Assembly: GCF_019925205.1 (NCBI RefSeq)
Contig: NC_083566.1
Span: forward strand, 22,444,001 to 22,508,000
DNA length: 64,000 nucleotides
DNA from: Metopolophium dirhodum
Taxonomy: Eukaryota > Arthropoda > Insecta > Hemiptera > Aphididae
Direction of reading: 5' to 3'
Shown here: piece by piece, positions 1 through 11,300 of the stretch
How positions within the stretch are numbered: position 1 is the first letter of the stretch
How the letters are laid out: every line of letters starts with the position of its first letter
Program-made: the position numbers and the translations under genes
The notes under the pieces: generated by a model
Seen by the model: the letters and a program-made list of their open reading frames with translations, nothing else
What the model was told of the DNA's origin: nothing
Databases searched by the model: none

Positions 1-170
1 CGGGTGGCATTTTTTTTCGGGCAAGTCACGGTGTCTGGAGAGAAGTGCTGCCATCCCCCACCTGGGCATGGCAAATACCTACGGGTGCCCACTAAAAATT
101 TGCCAAACTGTGTAAGCGTGTTTAAACCTACAGTACCCTCCCACATAGTTAAAAACCACCTAATGGCCTA
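1..170. repeat. Dispersed repeat, inverted relative to 6709-6880
   Basis: The first ~165 bases read as an imperfect (roughly 80 percent by eye) reverse complement of about 6709-6880. Shared landmarks are the runs 'gggcaagtcacggtgtc', 'catcccccacc' and 'acctacgggtgccca', in the same order and spacing. The copy at 6.7 kb lies inside an identifiable hAT element. This one is cut by the window edge, so its full length and class cannot be seen. Confidence 0.75.
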
Positions 171-510
171 AGTTGCCGCGGGTTAATTAATGAAAAAAAA
201 TATATATAAATAGAAGATAGAAATAATATAATCATAGGACATTATTTTTTAACATTTATTATCTGATTGTTTGGATCAATTTATAAAGCTTTTCACTAAA
301 ACGCGTACGTCCTATAATAAATATAATTCCGTTCTAAGTACGCCACAATACAATAAACATTTAATGTAAATTCCACAACAAATATTATTTTTTCTTGTTA
401 TTTTATGTTACACGCAAACAAGTATATTGTATCATACATTTTTTTGTGTCAATATTTATTTTGAAACCAATTTATATATAAATCTAGCATTTTATAGAAT
501 TGGGTTTAAA
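171..510. other. Upstream region of Gr-A
   Basis: This is AT-rich sequence between the edge repeat and the first codon of Gr-A. An in-frame open stretch extends upstream of the chosen ATG to about position 427, but its residues look like translated AT-rich DNA. I see no recognisable core promoter element and no other feature. Confidence 0.4.
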
Positions 511-3500
511 ATGAACGACGTGTTCATCGGAAACCATGTTTATACATTTATTTATTACGTATCGTTGTTTTTCGGTACATGTATGACAATCATTCCAAAA
601 ACGCATAAGGTAATAATTAAAATCCAAACTTAATTTGAAAATTAGTAATTAGTTAATTTTTATAATATTGGTACAATACAATAAATTATTTGTTTTGTGC
701 ACAGATCATAGGGTGCACAATTTCATTATTATGGTGTTTAACCATCGTTGGCAACCAAATAGATTACGTAATGAAACCTTGGATGATGGAAGATACTGAG
801 GTAAAAACTAATAATATATAACTAGTTTTAGATTATATGGCCGAAGAGATAATTATACCTTTACATTGTACCTATAGTCTATATAGGATTTAGGGTGATG
901 TGTTTCTTTTCTTTTCTTATTTTTAGCTTTAAATATAGTATAAAACAGCATTTTTTACAGTAGTTAAGGTAGTTGTTTACATGATTTTTGTCTTTTAAAT
1001 TGATTAATGGTAATTACTAATTAGTTGCCGAAGTATAATAAGCTTATGAAGTATTAACTATTAATCAATAATAAATAAACATCATCGTTAATTACTATTA
1101 TATATAGGTACCTATAATAGTGATATTACTAACAACTTGATAGTGTTAAATTTGTTAATGCCTTCAAGACAACCTATAATGTAACAATTTCGTAAAGAAC
1201 TATGTAAATTATGTGTTGATGAAGTGGTGGTAGGCAAGTCTATCGTAACCCATCGCTTATTATTTTTTGTTTGTATGTGTTCAAACAATTAAAAATTTTT
1301 AAAAAAATCTTTAAAAAGCTCCACTAGCAGAATAATTTTCCGAACGCTATCCTATATGCGTACCTAATAATGTTTGATACACTTTTAAATGTATAATAAT
1401 AATTCTATACAAGCTTAAGCCATGGGTATGATAACAGTATAACACCTATTATAATATATAAACAGCTGTATATTATCCGTATCCGTATCCTGTTCACGCT
1501 TTATATTTACGTTCAAATAATGGTTTCAGAAAACTAAACAAGACATGGCTTTCGAAAAAATAATACATTTTGACTTTTGGACATATAATGCGATATGCTT
1601 ACTTAGTTGCTTGTTTTCGCTGATCGGTAGAAAAATAGAAGTAACTACAGCACTGTCGCCACCGGAAACATCAACAAGTATAAACGGATATAAAATCCAC
1701 GAGTAATTTGAAAATAAATGGAGCCTATGATAATTTTCTATAATATGTTTGCAGATACGTGGAGAGTCGTAATCGTATTTGTATTATTCGTCGGAAACAT
1801 AGTGCCGGCGTGTTTTTCGTACAACTTTCCGGGTGTTCAAAAGAAAGCTGGTTCCGCGTACAACCTACTCTTTCAAGTTGGTTGAAAATCGGACCAGAAA
1901 AATGAATTTGTTTAATGATTGTAATACCTACTACATTTATGCTCGGCGATTTAGGATTTTTGCAAATTGGGAATACTAACTGTAGATCTTCAGTTTGCGT
2001 GGTTTTGTTGGAGTCTCGAAGACGGATTTTTAAGGCTGAATAACGTCTTGCAGCAGATGACGGTTTCGTCGGAGATACCGACTATGACGGCGGCAAAAAG
2101 TCAAGGCAGGGCAACGATCACGGCGAGAAATAATTATTATCACAGGTGTAAGTATACTATAGGTAATATACATATTATCATTGATTATAAATACAGCAAA
2201 ACCTCGAATCGGTTGGGGGCAAAAAAAAATTCGAGTTATAATAAATTCAAGTTATAGAAAAAATTGTTTCTTCTTATTGAAATGCAGGGACGAAGATATT
2301 CGTCTTCGAGCTATTGAAAATTCGACTTATAGACGTTCGAGTTATCGAGGTTTCACTGTACTAGTATTTATAATCAATGATATTATATACATCGATAAAA
2401 CAGTTTAACAACACTACATGACATGGGCGTGCGTAGGTGGTAGCCAGAGGGTGCATGGTATGTTTGGGCACCTCTTGACATTTTGTAATTGAGGCCTTAA
2501 AAGTCAAACCCATCAATCAGGGGTCTTATGTCATATGTTATTACTAAATAAAATGTAATTTTTTCCAAAGTATTAAGTAAGTGACACAGCCCTAGCAATC
2601 AGCATCTTATCTTCAAATGTTTTTTTAATAAAAAAAATAACTATTCGTTCAATACTCGATAGACAATAAAATATTGTACCTACTGGTATTTCGAAAAAAA
2701 TATTCTACTTCAGAGTGTACAGAAATTAAAAAATTGAATCCTATCTAAGTCTGCCTATACGAGCTTCAATGTCCCAAACCTATTACCTATATTAACCAGT
2801 GGTAACATTATATTGATACATTGTTATTTTTGGCAGACGACGTCTACAGGGTGGATGTGGCGTACGGGAAACTGATGCATGGCGTGACACTGGTCTGCAG
2901 CGTCTGCGAGGAACGCGTCCTGATAAATACGTCGTGTTACATGTTCAACACGATATGCGGTCTGTTTGACACGATTTCGGCGTATAGGACTCGGGGGGCA
3001 CCGCTTTTCTTGGCCATCGTGCACCTGTCGTGGGTGATGAACTGCGCCGGTAGAATTGCCCTGGTGTGTTTCGCCGCGTCTTCGGTCGTCGACCAGGTAT
3101 ACTTTGGTATACACATGGTCCGCTTATATTGTATGCTGTCTATTTGTCTAAATATACTATATAGTATATAGATAGTATATGGACACTATATGTAGATTGT
3201 GTATAGGTACAATTAAATATCTATTATTATATAATATAATATGTACCGTGGCTGAGTGTCTTTTCACAGCGTAGGTCCTTCCATCATACCTACAGTGCTA
3301 TCAACTAAATCCAAAGTGACTGTTTTATTATTTTAAAATTAAGTTTATTGGAATGCCAAACAAGATAGGGTCCATTACGGATAATAATATTTTGATACGT
3401 CGCGACGTTGGTGTTACCTAAGAATGTAAGAAATATTTATCTACACATGTTATAATTGTTAGTACTTGGTAGGTAGTAGCCACAATGTAATATGTATATA

Positions 3501-4496
3501 TTATTATATTAAACTGGTATATACTTTAGAAACTATTTTTCAACTTCTTTAAAGTTCTACCCAAACAAGGTATAATTGGCTTAAGTTCCCCGCAGCTAAA
3601 TAAATAAAGTTGATATTTTGAATAATTCTACCATCACGAAAAGTTTGCCCGACCGCCTATGTTGAAAGTTACTGGCCCTGGCTCTAAATACATACAATTA
3701 TATTTTATCATTTGGGGTTGAGTATTGCGTTTGTCACGTATATCATTTAGTGTGTGTGTTTTAGCCTACAGCACAAACCAATACCTACGTATAAAATTAA
3801 AATAAGTAATAATAACCCGTATAAAGAGATTTTATAATAATGTGTATCTATGTGCTATACTTCACTGCAGGACGACCGTCTACACGACTTGGCTCAGATC
3901 GCGAGGGAAACGTTAGACATGAGCGGTGACTGTTGGGAGGTACGTAATACGATTATATATAATATATAAATTATAAAATATACATATTTTAAATTTATCG
4001 AATGCATACCAATCTCTGTAAATGCTCGCGTGGCGAATATTCTTCAACCAAATTGTTCATTATTTTTTTTGTTATCGAATAACTATTGTTTTATCCCCTA
4101 AAAACCGTACAAGGTACAACACATAATCTGTCAGCTTAATCAACTTATAGGCCCTTTTCTCAGCCAGGATAGTGTACAAAAATAACTTATTATCTAATAT
4201 AATAGGCGTGTTTCAGATGAAACGATTGTCCCGGCGTCTGAGACATAGCAAAGTGAAATTTGACGTTTGTGGTATGGTGATGGTGGACAAGACGCTTTTA
4301 TCGTCGGTAAGGCAAATTATGGACAAAACAATACATTTAAATCAAAATTCAAAATGATACAATTTTGCGGTTGGCCAAATACAATAAAAGGGCCATTTCA
4401 CAATTAGCTTGTTTTCAAAATAATATGGTCTGTTTCCAGGCAGTGATCAGTGTAATTTCGTATTTGGTGATCGTGTTGCAGTACAATTACAGTTAA
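511..4496 (+). CDS. Gustatory receptor (Gr family, 7tm_7), gene Gr-A
   Basis: This is a nine-exon gene for a 368-aa contact-chemoreceptor ion channel subunit of the insect Gr family, expected in the plasma membrane of taste neurons with an intracellular N-terminus. Exons: 511-609, 705-800, 1530-1677, 1755-1880, 1986-2147, 2837-3096, 3871-3939, 4217-4306, 4440-4496. All introns have GT-AG ends and all phases agree. Family signs are several hydrophobic helices (around residues 8-25, 33-50, 78-95, 118-135 and 265-300), a large second-half exon containing 'FLAIVHLSWVMNC', and three short C-terminal phase-0 exons. The last two exons read 'KVKFDVCGMVMVDKTLLSS' then 'SYLVIVLQYN', the Gr terminal motif with Q-Y in place of Q-F. 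The start at 511 opens with a short polar stretch before TM1. Ligand unknown. Exon 5 could end a few bases differently because GGTGTAAGT offers two donors; I chose the one that keeps phase. Confidence 0.88.
2194..2358. mobile_element. pogo/Tigger-like MITE in intron 5 of Gr-A
   Basis: This is a 165-bp palindromic element bounded by 'cagcaaaacctcgaat' and 'cgaggtttcactg', with TA dinucleotides on both sides (2192-2193 and 2359-2360). The ends are imperfect inverted repeats of the CAGTGAAACCTCG type typical of pogo/Tigger-related non-autonomous elements. It has no coding capacity and lies wholly within the 2148-2836 intron. A related element lies at 61687-61845. Confidence 0.75.
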
Positions 4497-4933
4497 ACAA
4501 AAACCCAGCGAATCGATTTAGTTTAAATAATAGCATATATCCACAACACGAATACGTATTATATTATACATTCATTGTCATTCAATACACAATATGTCTC
4601 CTAATTACGTTGCTTTTATATACAAGTCAAGTTCATCATTATCGTAATATTGTTTGAACATATACTACAGTGATATACTTGACACCCCTGCCGTGACTTG
4701 CACAGGTGCATGTTGAACCATAAGCACTAGTAGACTACGGACAAACGGCGGTTAGATATTAATATAATATGTTACATTATGTTATTCTAATATACGACAA
4801 TAATTTATTGTAATTTTATTAACTTTTCGTTTGTATACCATGGGTGATAGGTACCCACTACCCACAAAATAGTTATACAATTCAATAGTATATTATAGTA
4901 TAGTTTGTAATATTCAAAACTGTATACAACACA

Positions 4934-4939
4934 AATAAA
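4934..4939 (+). promoter_or_regulatory. Candidate polyadenylation signal of Gr-A
   Basis: An AATAAA hexamer lies about 440 bases after the Gr-A stop codon and is followed by a T-rich stretch. It is a plausible poly(A) signal, but AATAAA is common in this AT-rich DNA. Confidence 0.4.
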
Positions 4940-5230
4940 AGATTTCTTTTAAGAATCGTGTTATTTTTTTTTCTTGCGATTGTCAACTAAAAAATTATTT
5001 GAGATTAAGCTTTCAAAAAAAGGCTGTCATTATACCACTTAGGTATATTGTATATAGCATATATTATATAATAATGTATGAATAGAACCTTAATTTTTCA
5101 CCATGGTACAGTACTCCAGTGTACCACCACCAGGTGTGTATAAAACCGGTATTTGTCTTTTTTAAATAATAAATATACAATTGCTATATAATATATATTA
5201 TTATATTATATTATATTATACTATATTACT

Positions 5231-5620
5231 ACTAGCTGATCCTGAACGGCGTTGCCCGTGACAAATAAAATAATGCCAGTGGATTAACCCTGTTACTCCG
5301 TAACATAATATAAACTACACACATTTTTAACAGTCATTTGGGCGGCTTTGACTAAATATAAAAAAACTCTAAAATTATATAAAATAATAATATTTTACAA
5401 CCATTTTATATTCTGTAATCAATAGCAAATAATAAATATTCGTTTTTCGTAAACAAACAAGTACCTGTGTGGACCACGCTTAAAAAATTGGCTTCAAGGT
5501 GATGTGCACCTTGAGTGTACGATGTCTTATGTACCAAATTTCAGAACTATGAGTGCGGTAGACTTAAATTGTGGGTTGCTTTTACACACACAAATATTTC
5601 CATCCGTTAATTATAGATTA
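5231..5620. repeat. Old dispersed repeat fragment (start 'ctagctgatcc...gcgttgcccg')
   Basis: The sequence begins with 'ctagctgatcctgaacggcg' and 'ttgcccgtgac' and continues through 'taccaaatttcagaacta' near 5530. The same landmarks appear in reverse orientation at 9576-9746 ('cgggcaacgcagag', 'aaatttggtacagag', 'aaacggctggaccgat'). This is one repeat family, probably a Helitron or retroelement derivative common in insects. The class is uncertain. Confidence 0.55.
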
Positions 5621-6708
5621 TTATTTCGTTCAATATTAAGTACCTATTTACAGTAAAATTAAAAATATATTAAACACCATATTATACTTCACATTTTCAA
5701 AACAATTCAGAAAGTAAAGGAGTTCCAGAGTTTACATCGCATTATCTATCGGATACTCGCATGTATAATGTATGGTTTTTTCATCACAGTTTAGGAAAAT
5801 GGAATTACCTTAGATTTCGTCGATAATCATATAGGTATTTTAGTATTTACGTCAAGTAATGAGCCCTCACGCACTTGTTTTTTCCTCCCTATGGTAGTGT
5901 GCCATTGTGGTAATGTGGTATAACGATTCAATAAAAATATACCAGTTCTTTATATTATTATCTTATTAGTCCGTGTTACATTGTACGTATTTTAATACTT
6001 ACATTTAGACAATACGCACGATGCATATTGATACATGTCACATAATATAATATTATTAATTATTATTATCACATTATTAATATTAATATATTCTGTGATA
6101 TTATACATAATATACAATCTGAGAATCGTACCACAGAAATACAGAATAGATTAATCGTACAGTGAATAAATACAGATAATGAATACTACAGTCACGGTCA
6201 CGCGAAGGACTGAGTTAAGGTAAGATACGTGATATACATTATACAGCACAAATGCTGTGGTTAGCACCATGCCGAAGTAAATATATAATATCAAATTTTT
6301 GTTATAACGACCTACGACCTACGTTAAATTAGTAAGTTATCAACATAGACGACCGTATATACCGGGGGTGGCAAACCTTTTGGAACACTACGTGCCAAAA
6401 ATTACCTTTTTTTTTTCGAGCGTGCCATGAAAAAAATTTTGTTATGTTCAATCTTGTAAAAAAAAATTATCCTAATTTGATTGTATAATTAATGTATTAG
6501 TATAAAAAATGTTGGTTTACCTACATACAATTATAATAATATTACTTTGTTAATTATTTATTTTAATGTGATTTTTGATGTTGAATACTTGATGCAAATT
6601 CGTTGTCATTTGGTTTATAATTAGTAACTTTTAATAAAGTACATGCGGCACTGCATTCATCAGTTATTTTTTTGTTATTAGGGTTAAGGCTTCAACTGCT
6701 AGGTCATT

Positions 6709-6880
6709 AGCCTGTGGTACTGTAGGGGAGGGTACTGTAGATTTGTTTACACGTGTGTGTTTGTTTTGGCAGAATTTTTGATTTGGGCACCCGTAGGTAT
6801 CTGCCGTGCCTGGGTGGGGGATGGCGGCACTTGTTCTCCGGACACCGTGACTTGCCCGAAGAAAAATGCCGCCCGTGACC
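6709..6880. repeat. Repeat segment within the hAT element, shared with 1-170
   Basis: This GC-richer segment sits directly downstream of the transposase relic and matches the reverse complement of 1-165. Either it is the normal 3' part of this hAT family and the left window edge is a second copy, or a separate small element inserted after the transposase. I cannot decide between these from two copies. Confidence 0.65.
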
Positions 6881-7049
6881 GAGGTATTCTTCAGTTAGTC
6901 GGTTTCTTAAATCAGATTTTATAAAATTCATTTCTGAAAATAGTGACTCTCATGAATAAGTTGAAGAAAAAATAGATAAAACAGCTGATGCTACTATTTT
7001 TAAAGTGGAATTATCTTTTTGAATTTCATTCCACACTTTCAAAATCTTG
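6881..7049 (-). pseudogene. hAT transposase C-terminal (dimerisation domain) relic
   Basis: Read on the minus strand, the sequence gives 'VWNEIQKDNSTLKIVASAVL' followed by 'SIFSSTYS-stop-ESLFSEMN' and 'FIKSDLRNRLTEEYL'. This is the ExxFSxMNxIKSxxRNRLxxExL signature of the hAT dimerisation domain in the EPM2AIP1/ZBED5-like branch. A TGA (plus positions 6950-6952) replaces the usual cysteine codon, and sequence further upstream is out of frame. Immediately after 'EEYL' the frame runs into unrelated repeat sequence. This is a dead fragment inside the 888-bp hAT element. Confidence 0.82.
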
Positions 7050-8335
7050 TTCCCTATGTTTACGATCAATGTTTACTGAGGTAGGTTTATTACTCTCAAT
7101 AAACGTAGATAACATACTGAACGCAATATTATATAATAAAGCCGATAAAAGCCGTATATTCAAAATATTTTTACCTATTATAATATTATATAATATATAT
7201 TATAGTAAAAATATTTTAATTTTTCGCGTGCCATGGATTTGCCATCCCTGGTATATACATTGAGCCTATTTGGATTGAGTTATTTGATCTTTGATACGTA
7301 TCCATGCATTACTGTTTAGAAAAGTAAGTGTATAGAAAAATAATACATTTTATGAACTAGCTAGGTATATATATACTATATTATTATAATGTTTTATAAT
7401 TAATTATAAAGTCACCTATTATAATGAGCGCGTAATTACGGTTTTAATCTCAGGTCACACGTACAGCACGTATATCCACTACGTATACTGCATATATTAT
7501 CATAACTCATTACAAATAAATTGAACTAAATTAATTTTTTAGACAATTGATTCCATAAAAAATATCATAATATTATTTATAGTGTGTATTCACATTTTCA
7601 ACATAACATATTAGTATTATAGCTGCACGTATAAAATACATGGTGTCCGAGTATCTCTATTATGCTCCTGTATATTAAGCTCCTCTTAAACGTGACTTAA
7701 ACATTTCAATTTGACCATAATATATTAATATGATATCGATATAAATTTAATGTAGATTTGATATTACTATTATTGTTATTCGACAAATAATTGAATTACA
7801 ATTATTGCTTAAAAGCTATTTTAATTGGCCTAACTAGGTAATAAAAGAACCTGAAAATGTTTAGGTCATGTTTCCTTTTGACCTATTAAAGTCCAACGAT
7901 AAGGTACAATACTGTGCACAAAATAATAAAAAAATAATAAGTTAACACATAGGTATTTGATAGCATTTACTAGTAAGCCATGATTCATGATTATCAGAAA
8001 GCCGTATACACATCATAATATTATAGGTACCATTTTATCAAGGTCAAAAATATGTTTTTACTAACAATACTATTGTACAGTTATCAGTTGTATACACAAA
8101 CATTAAAAAGTCAAAAGTTTATTGATCCAAAAAATTCATTTTTCGTATTAATAAGTAATAACTATTGTTAGGTCTTTATTGACTAATATTAGTGAAAACA
8201 AAAACAGTAGTGACTGTATACCCATATTATACATATACCCAACTCACAATCGTAGTTGCTGACTGCTGTATGTATAGGTACTTTACAAAATAATATTACT
8301 AAAAATAATAATTCATTTGATTTTGTACGGCAAAC

Positions 8336-11300
8336 ATGAAAGTCAATTCATACATTGTGTTCAAGAGTTTTTGTGTTCCCTATTACTATTCAATATTGTT
8401 CGGATGGATGCCCATCCGTATACCAAAGAATGACAGCGAAATGGTATTTCATAATATTTACATCTATTTTATATAATTTTATTACAATGAATTATTAAAA
8501 TATACAGAAATAATATTTTCGATTGGAGTTGGTCATTACTCATTAGTCATTACTTTAATTATTATATACATATACTACAAAAACTAACAAGATTTATGTA
8601 GCTATGTAATTTTATTTAGAAAAACAAGAGCTTGTGGTGTATACCTGGATTAATTTTTTCGTTTAGTTACATCATACTATTGATAGTTTCCGGAAGCACT
8701 ACACAGGAATTAAGGAATGCAATCAAGTACCAAGGAAATAGAACTTTGAGTAATGTAAATAAATTAAATAGAATAATATAGTAAAATAATTAGACATTAG
8801 CAACATTATTTATTAATTTATTATTGACTTCAAAGGGTAGTAAAGCTGAGTAGCTTTACTATTCCCTTCGTGGTAGCGATGTCATATATAAAAATCATTT
8901 AATTTTTGACTTCAAGAACTTTCACATCAATTTCTCCGAAAACTTAAGTTTTTGTATAACTTATAAGATATAATTAATTATTAAATATATTTTAAATTTT
9001 AGATAACAATTCACGATCGTATACAGATTGTAGTGGGACCCATGTTCATAATATCTCTGTGGTTGAACCAAACGATTATGATTATAATACACATATTGAT
9101 GCCGTTCCATTTAAAAGGACTAAGAACCGTTTTCGAGCTCTTCAATGCATTTTTCAAGTGCCATGGCTCGATTATAGGTTTGTTAGGTTAGGTTATGTAT
9201 GTTAAAACCAATATGTTGATTAAGTTTAAAAACCAAAATATACTGTAGTGTAATGAGTACATGTAATACATCGTCAATTAAAACCATGATGGTATATGAC
9301 TGATTTTTAGGAGACGGGAACACCATCAACATGATTGCACGCAACACTAACATTGAATCCATCATGATGATCATAATGAACACAGTTTTGTCGATCGTAT
9401 CAGTTACGACAAGTTTCAATAGGATAAGACTTTCGTTTGCTTGGAAGCTGTTCATCTTGATCGTGGGTACCTAAGATTACTGGCCAGTATTTCCTAACCT
9501 GATGTGGATCGTGACTCAACTTAGGGATGCTAATTTTTTTGTTGATAGGTCACAATGAACATCTAAATATATAAAAATAAATGTTTATGTGGCCAATTAT
9601 GCATTCCTAAACGGCTGGACCGATATTGATTAAATTTGGTACAGAGATAGAGTAGACCTCTGAGAACAAGATAGGCTTCATAAAAAAGGGTAAATTAGAG
9701 GTCCGACCAATGGAGGTCTTTTTTTCCGGGCAACGCAGAGTAATTTAACTAGTATTATAATATTAAAAAATAAAATGATGTAACTAGAACTAGAATCTGT
9801 TGGCTATTATAGTATAAAAAGTAACAATATATAAGTTATAATCATAGTTATATTATAGATAGTAGGTATAGTATATATAAGTCTATAGACATTTTTTTTC
9901 AGTCACCTGGCAGAAGAATGGTCTAATAATGATCATCATATTATAAAAAAGGTTTTGAAACACTGGTACAGACAATAGGCTATATAACTATATGCACACT
10001 AAAATTAAAACTATAATTTTTTCCACCGACATTTTTTACTAATTTATTTCTCCAAGAACCTACCTATTTATGCATATAATATTATTTATCAATTAACAAT
10101 CTTGTATAAAAACACGCATTGACAAATATAACGATGCAGTACAATATACGCATACACTAAAGTTTTCAATTTTAATTTTCTACACTTTTGGCTGTTGATT
10201 TTTGATGTTTTTTATTTAGGACAATGTTATTCACAAACTGGCGGCGATTTCGCTGTGTATCCAATTCTGGTGTATGTGTTCAGTGTTAGCAAAATGCTAT
10301 AAGTGTCTCAACGTATCGCTGGATAGACTTCGAATCCGAAAAAATCATGGTGAGTATAAAATCGTTTTGAATGTGAAAAAACATATTTTAGACTCCTGCA
10401 ATTTGTGTCAATTTTGGAAAGAATTTCAGTGACTATACGCCCCCCGGGCTTATTCACGATGCCAGACCGGTTGACGCTACCAACCAATATGGTAATACAC
10501 ATCCGGAAGTTAAACCGAGCGCACACTGACCTCTGTACCATCCTCGATCGCACAAATGACGTTTATCAGGTTAGGTATCGCTGCATAAAAACTGAATAAC
10601 TGTTGCAGTAATAATAATATAATATGATTTATGTTATATAATATTATTTTCAACAGGTGTGTACCGACATTTTCAAAATACGACTTGTTGTGTATTATAT
10701 TATATAATATTTCGTTCTTATGACATGTTGTATATATCTGCACAAGGTGCTGATCCTTTTGAGCATCATCACTTGCGTACTGAGCATGCTTCCCCATTTA
10801 TTCGTTTTGGGCATCATCATGGCATATTCAAATTTTAAAATCACACCACAATTATCCATGGTCATATGGCCGCTGCACTACATGATAAGGGTATATATCG
10901 TGTGCAAAGCCGCTTCAATTGCGTCCAACGAAGTAAGTACCTACACGTTTTTATTTATATTGTATAATTTTATTTATCAACATCTATACTTAAAACATAT
11001 ACCTATTTTATACGGACTTCGTGAACGGTGTAAGTTTTGTTTCATATTATATTCACTGTTGTATACATCAGGCCAGACGGACAAAAACTATTCTCAATGC
11101 TGCATTTCACAAACATTTGACAGACGACGAAAAAAACGGAGTTGAGTATTCACATAATATTATTATTAGTTGCAGTATAATTAAAATAAACTATCTTTCA
11201 TTTATAAAAGAAATAATAATGTATTTATGTATTTTAAAAGTATCCGGCTTAATTTAATTGTAATATCTACAACGAGATTAACCTAAAAAAATATTATAAT

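Larger units (their letters stand above)
6363..7250 (-). mobile_element. hAT-family DNA transposon, internally degraded
   Basis: The ends are 'cgggggtggcaaa' and, on the opposite strand, 'cagggatggcaaa', the C(A)GGGgTGGCAAA-type ends of many animal hAT elements. They are flanked by a perfect 8-bp target duplication, gtatatac (6355-6362 and 7251-7258). Total length is 888 bp, far too short for an autonomous copy. Internally it keeps a minus-strand relic of the transposase C-terminal dimerisation domain plus a segment that recurs at the left window edge. The element is in the Gr-A/Gr-B spacer and is no longer autonomous. Confidence 0.88.
4497..8335. other. Gr-A/Gr-B intergenic region
   Basis: The 3.8-kb spacer carries no gene. 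It holds an old dispersed repeat fragment (about 5231-5620) and an 888-bp hAT transposon (6363-7250). The rest is AT-rich with no open frame of note. The Gr-B promoter must lie within its right part, but no clear motif is visible. Confidence 0.6.
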
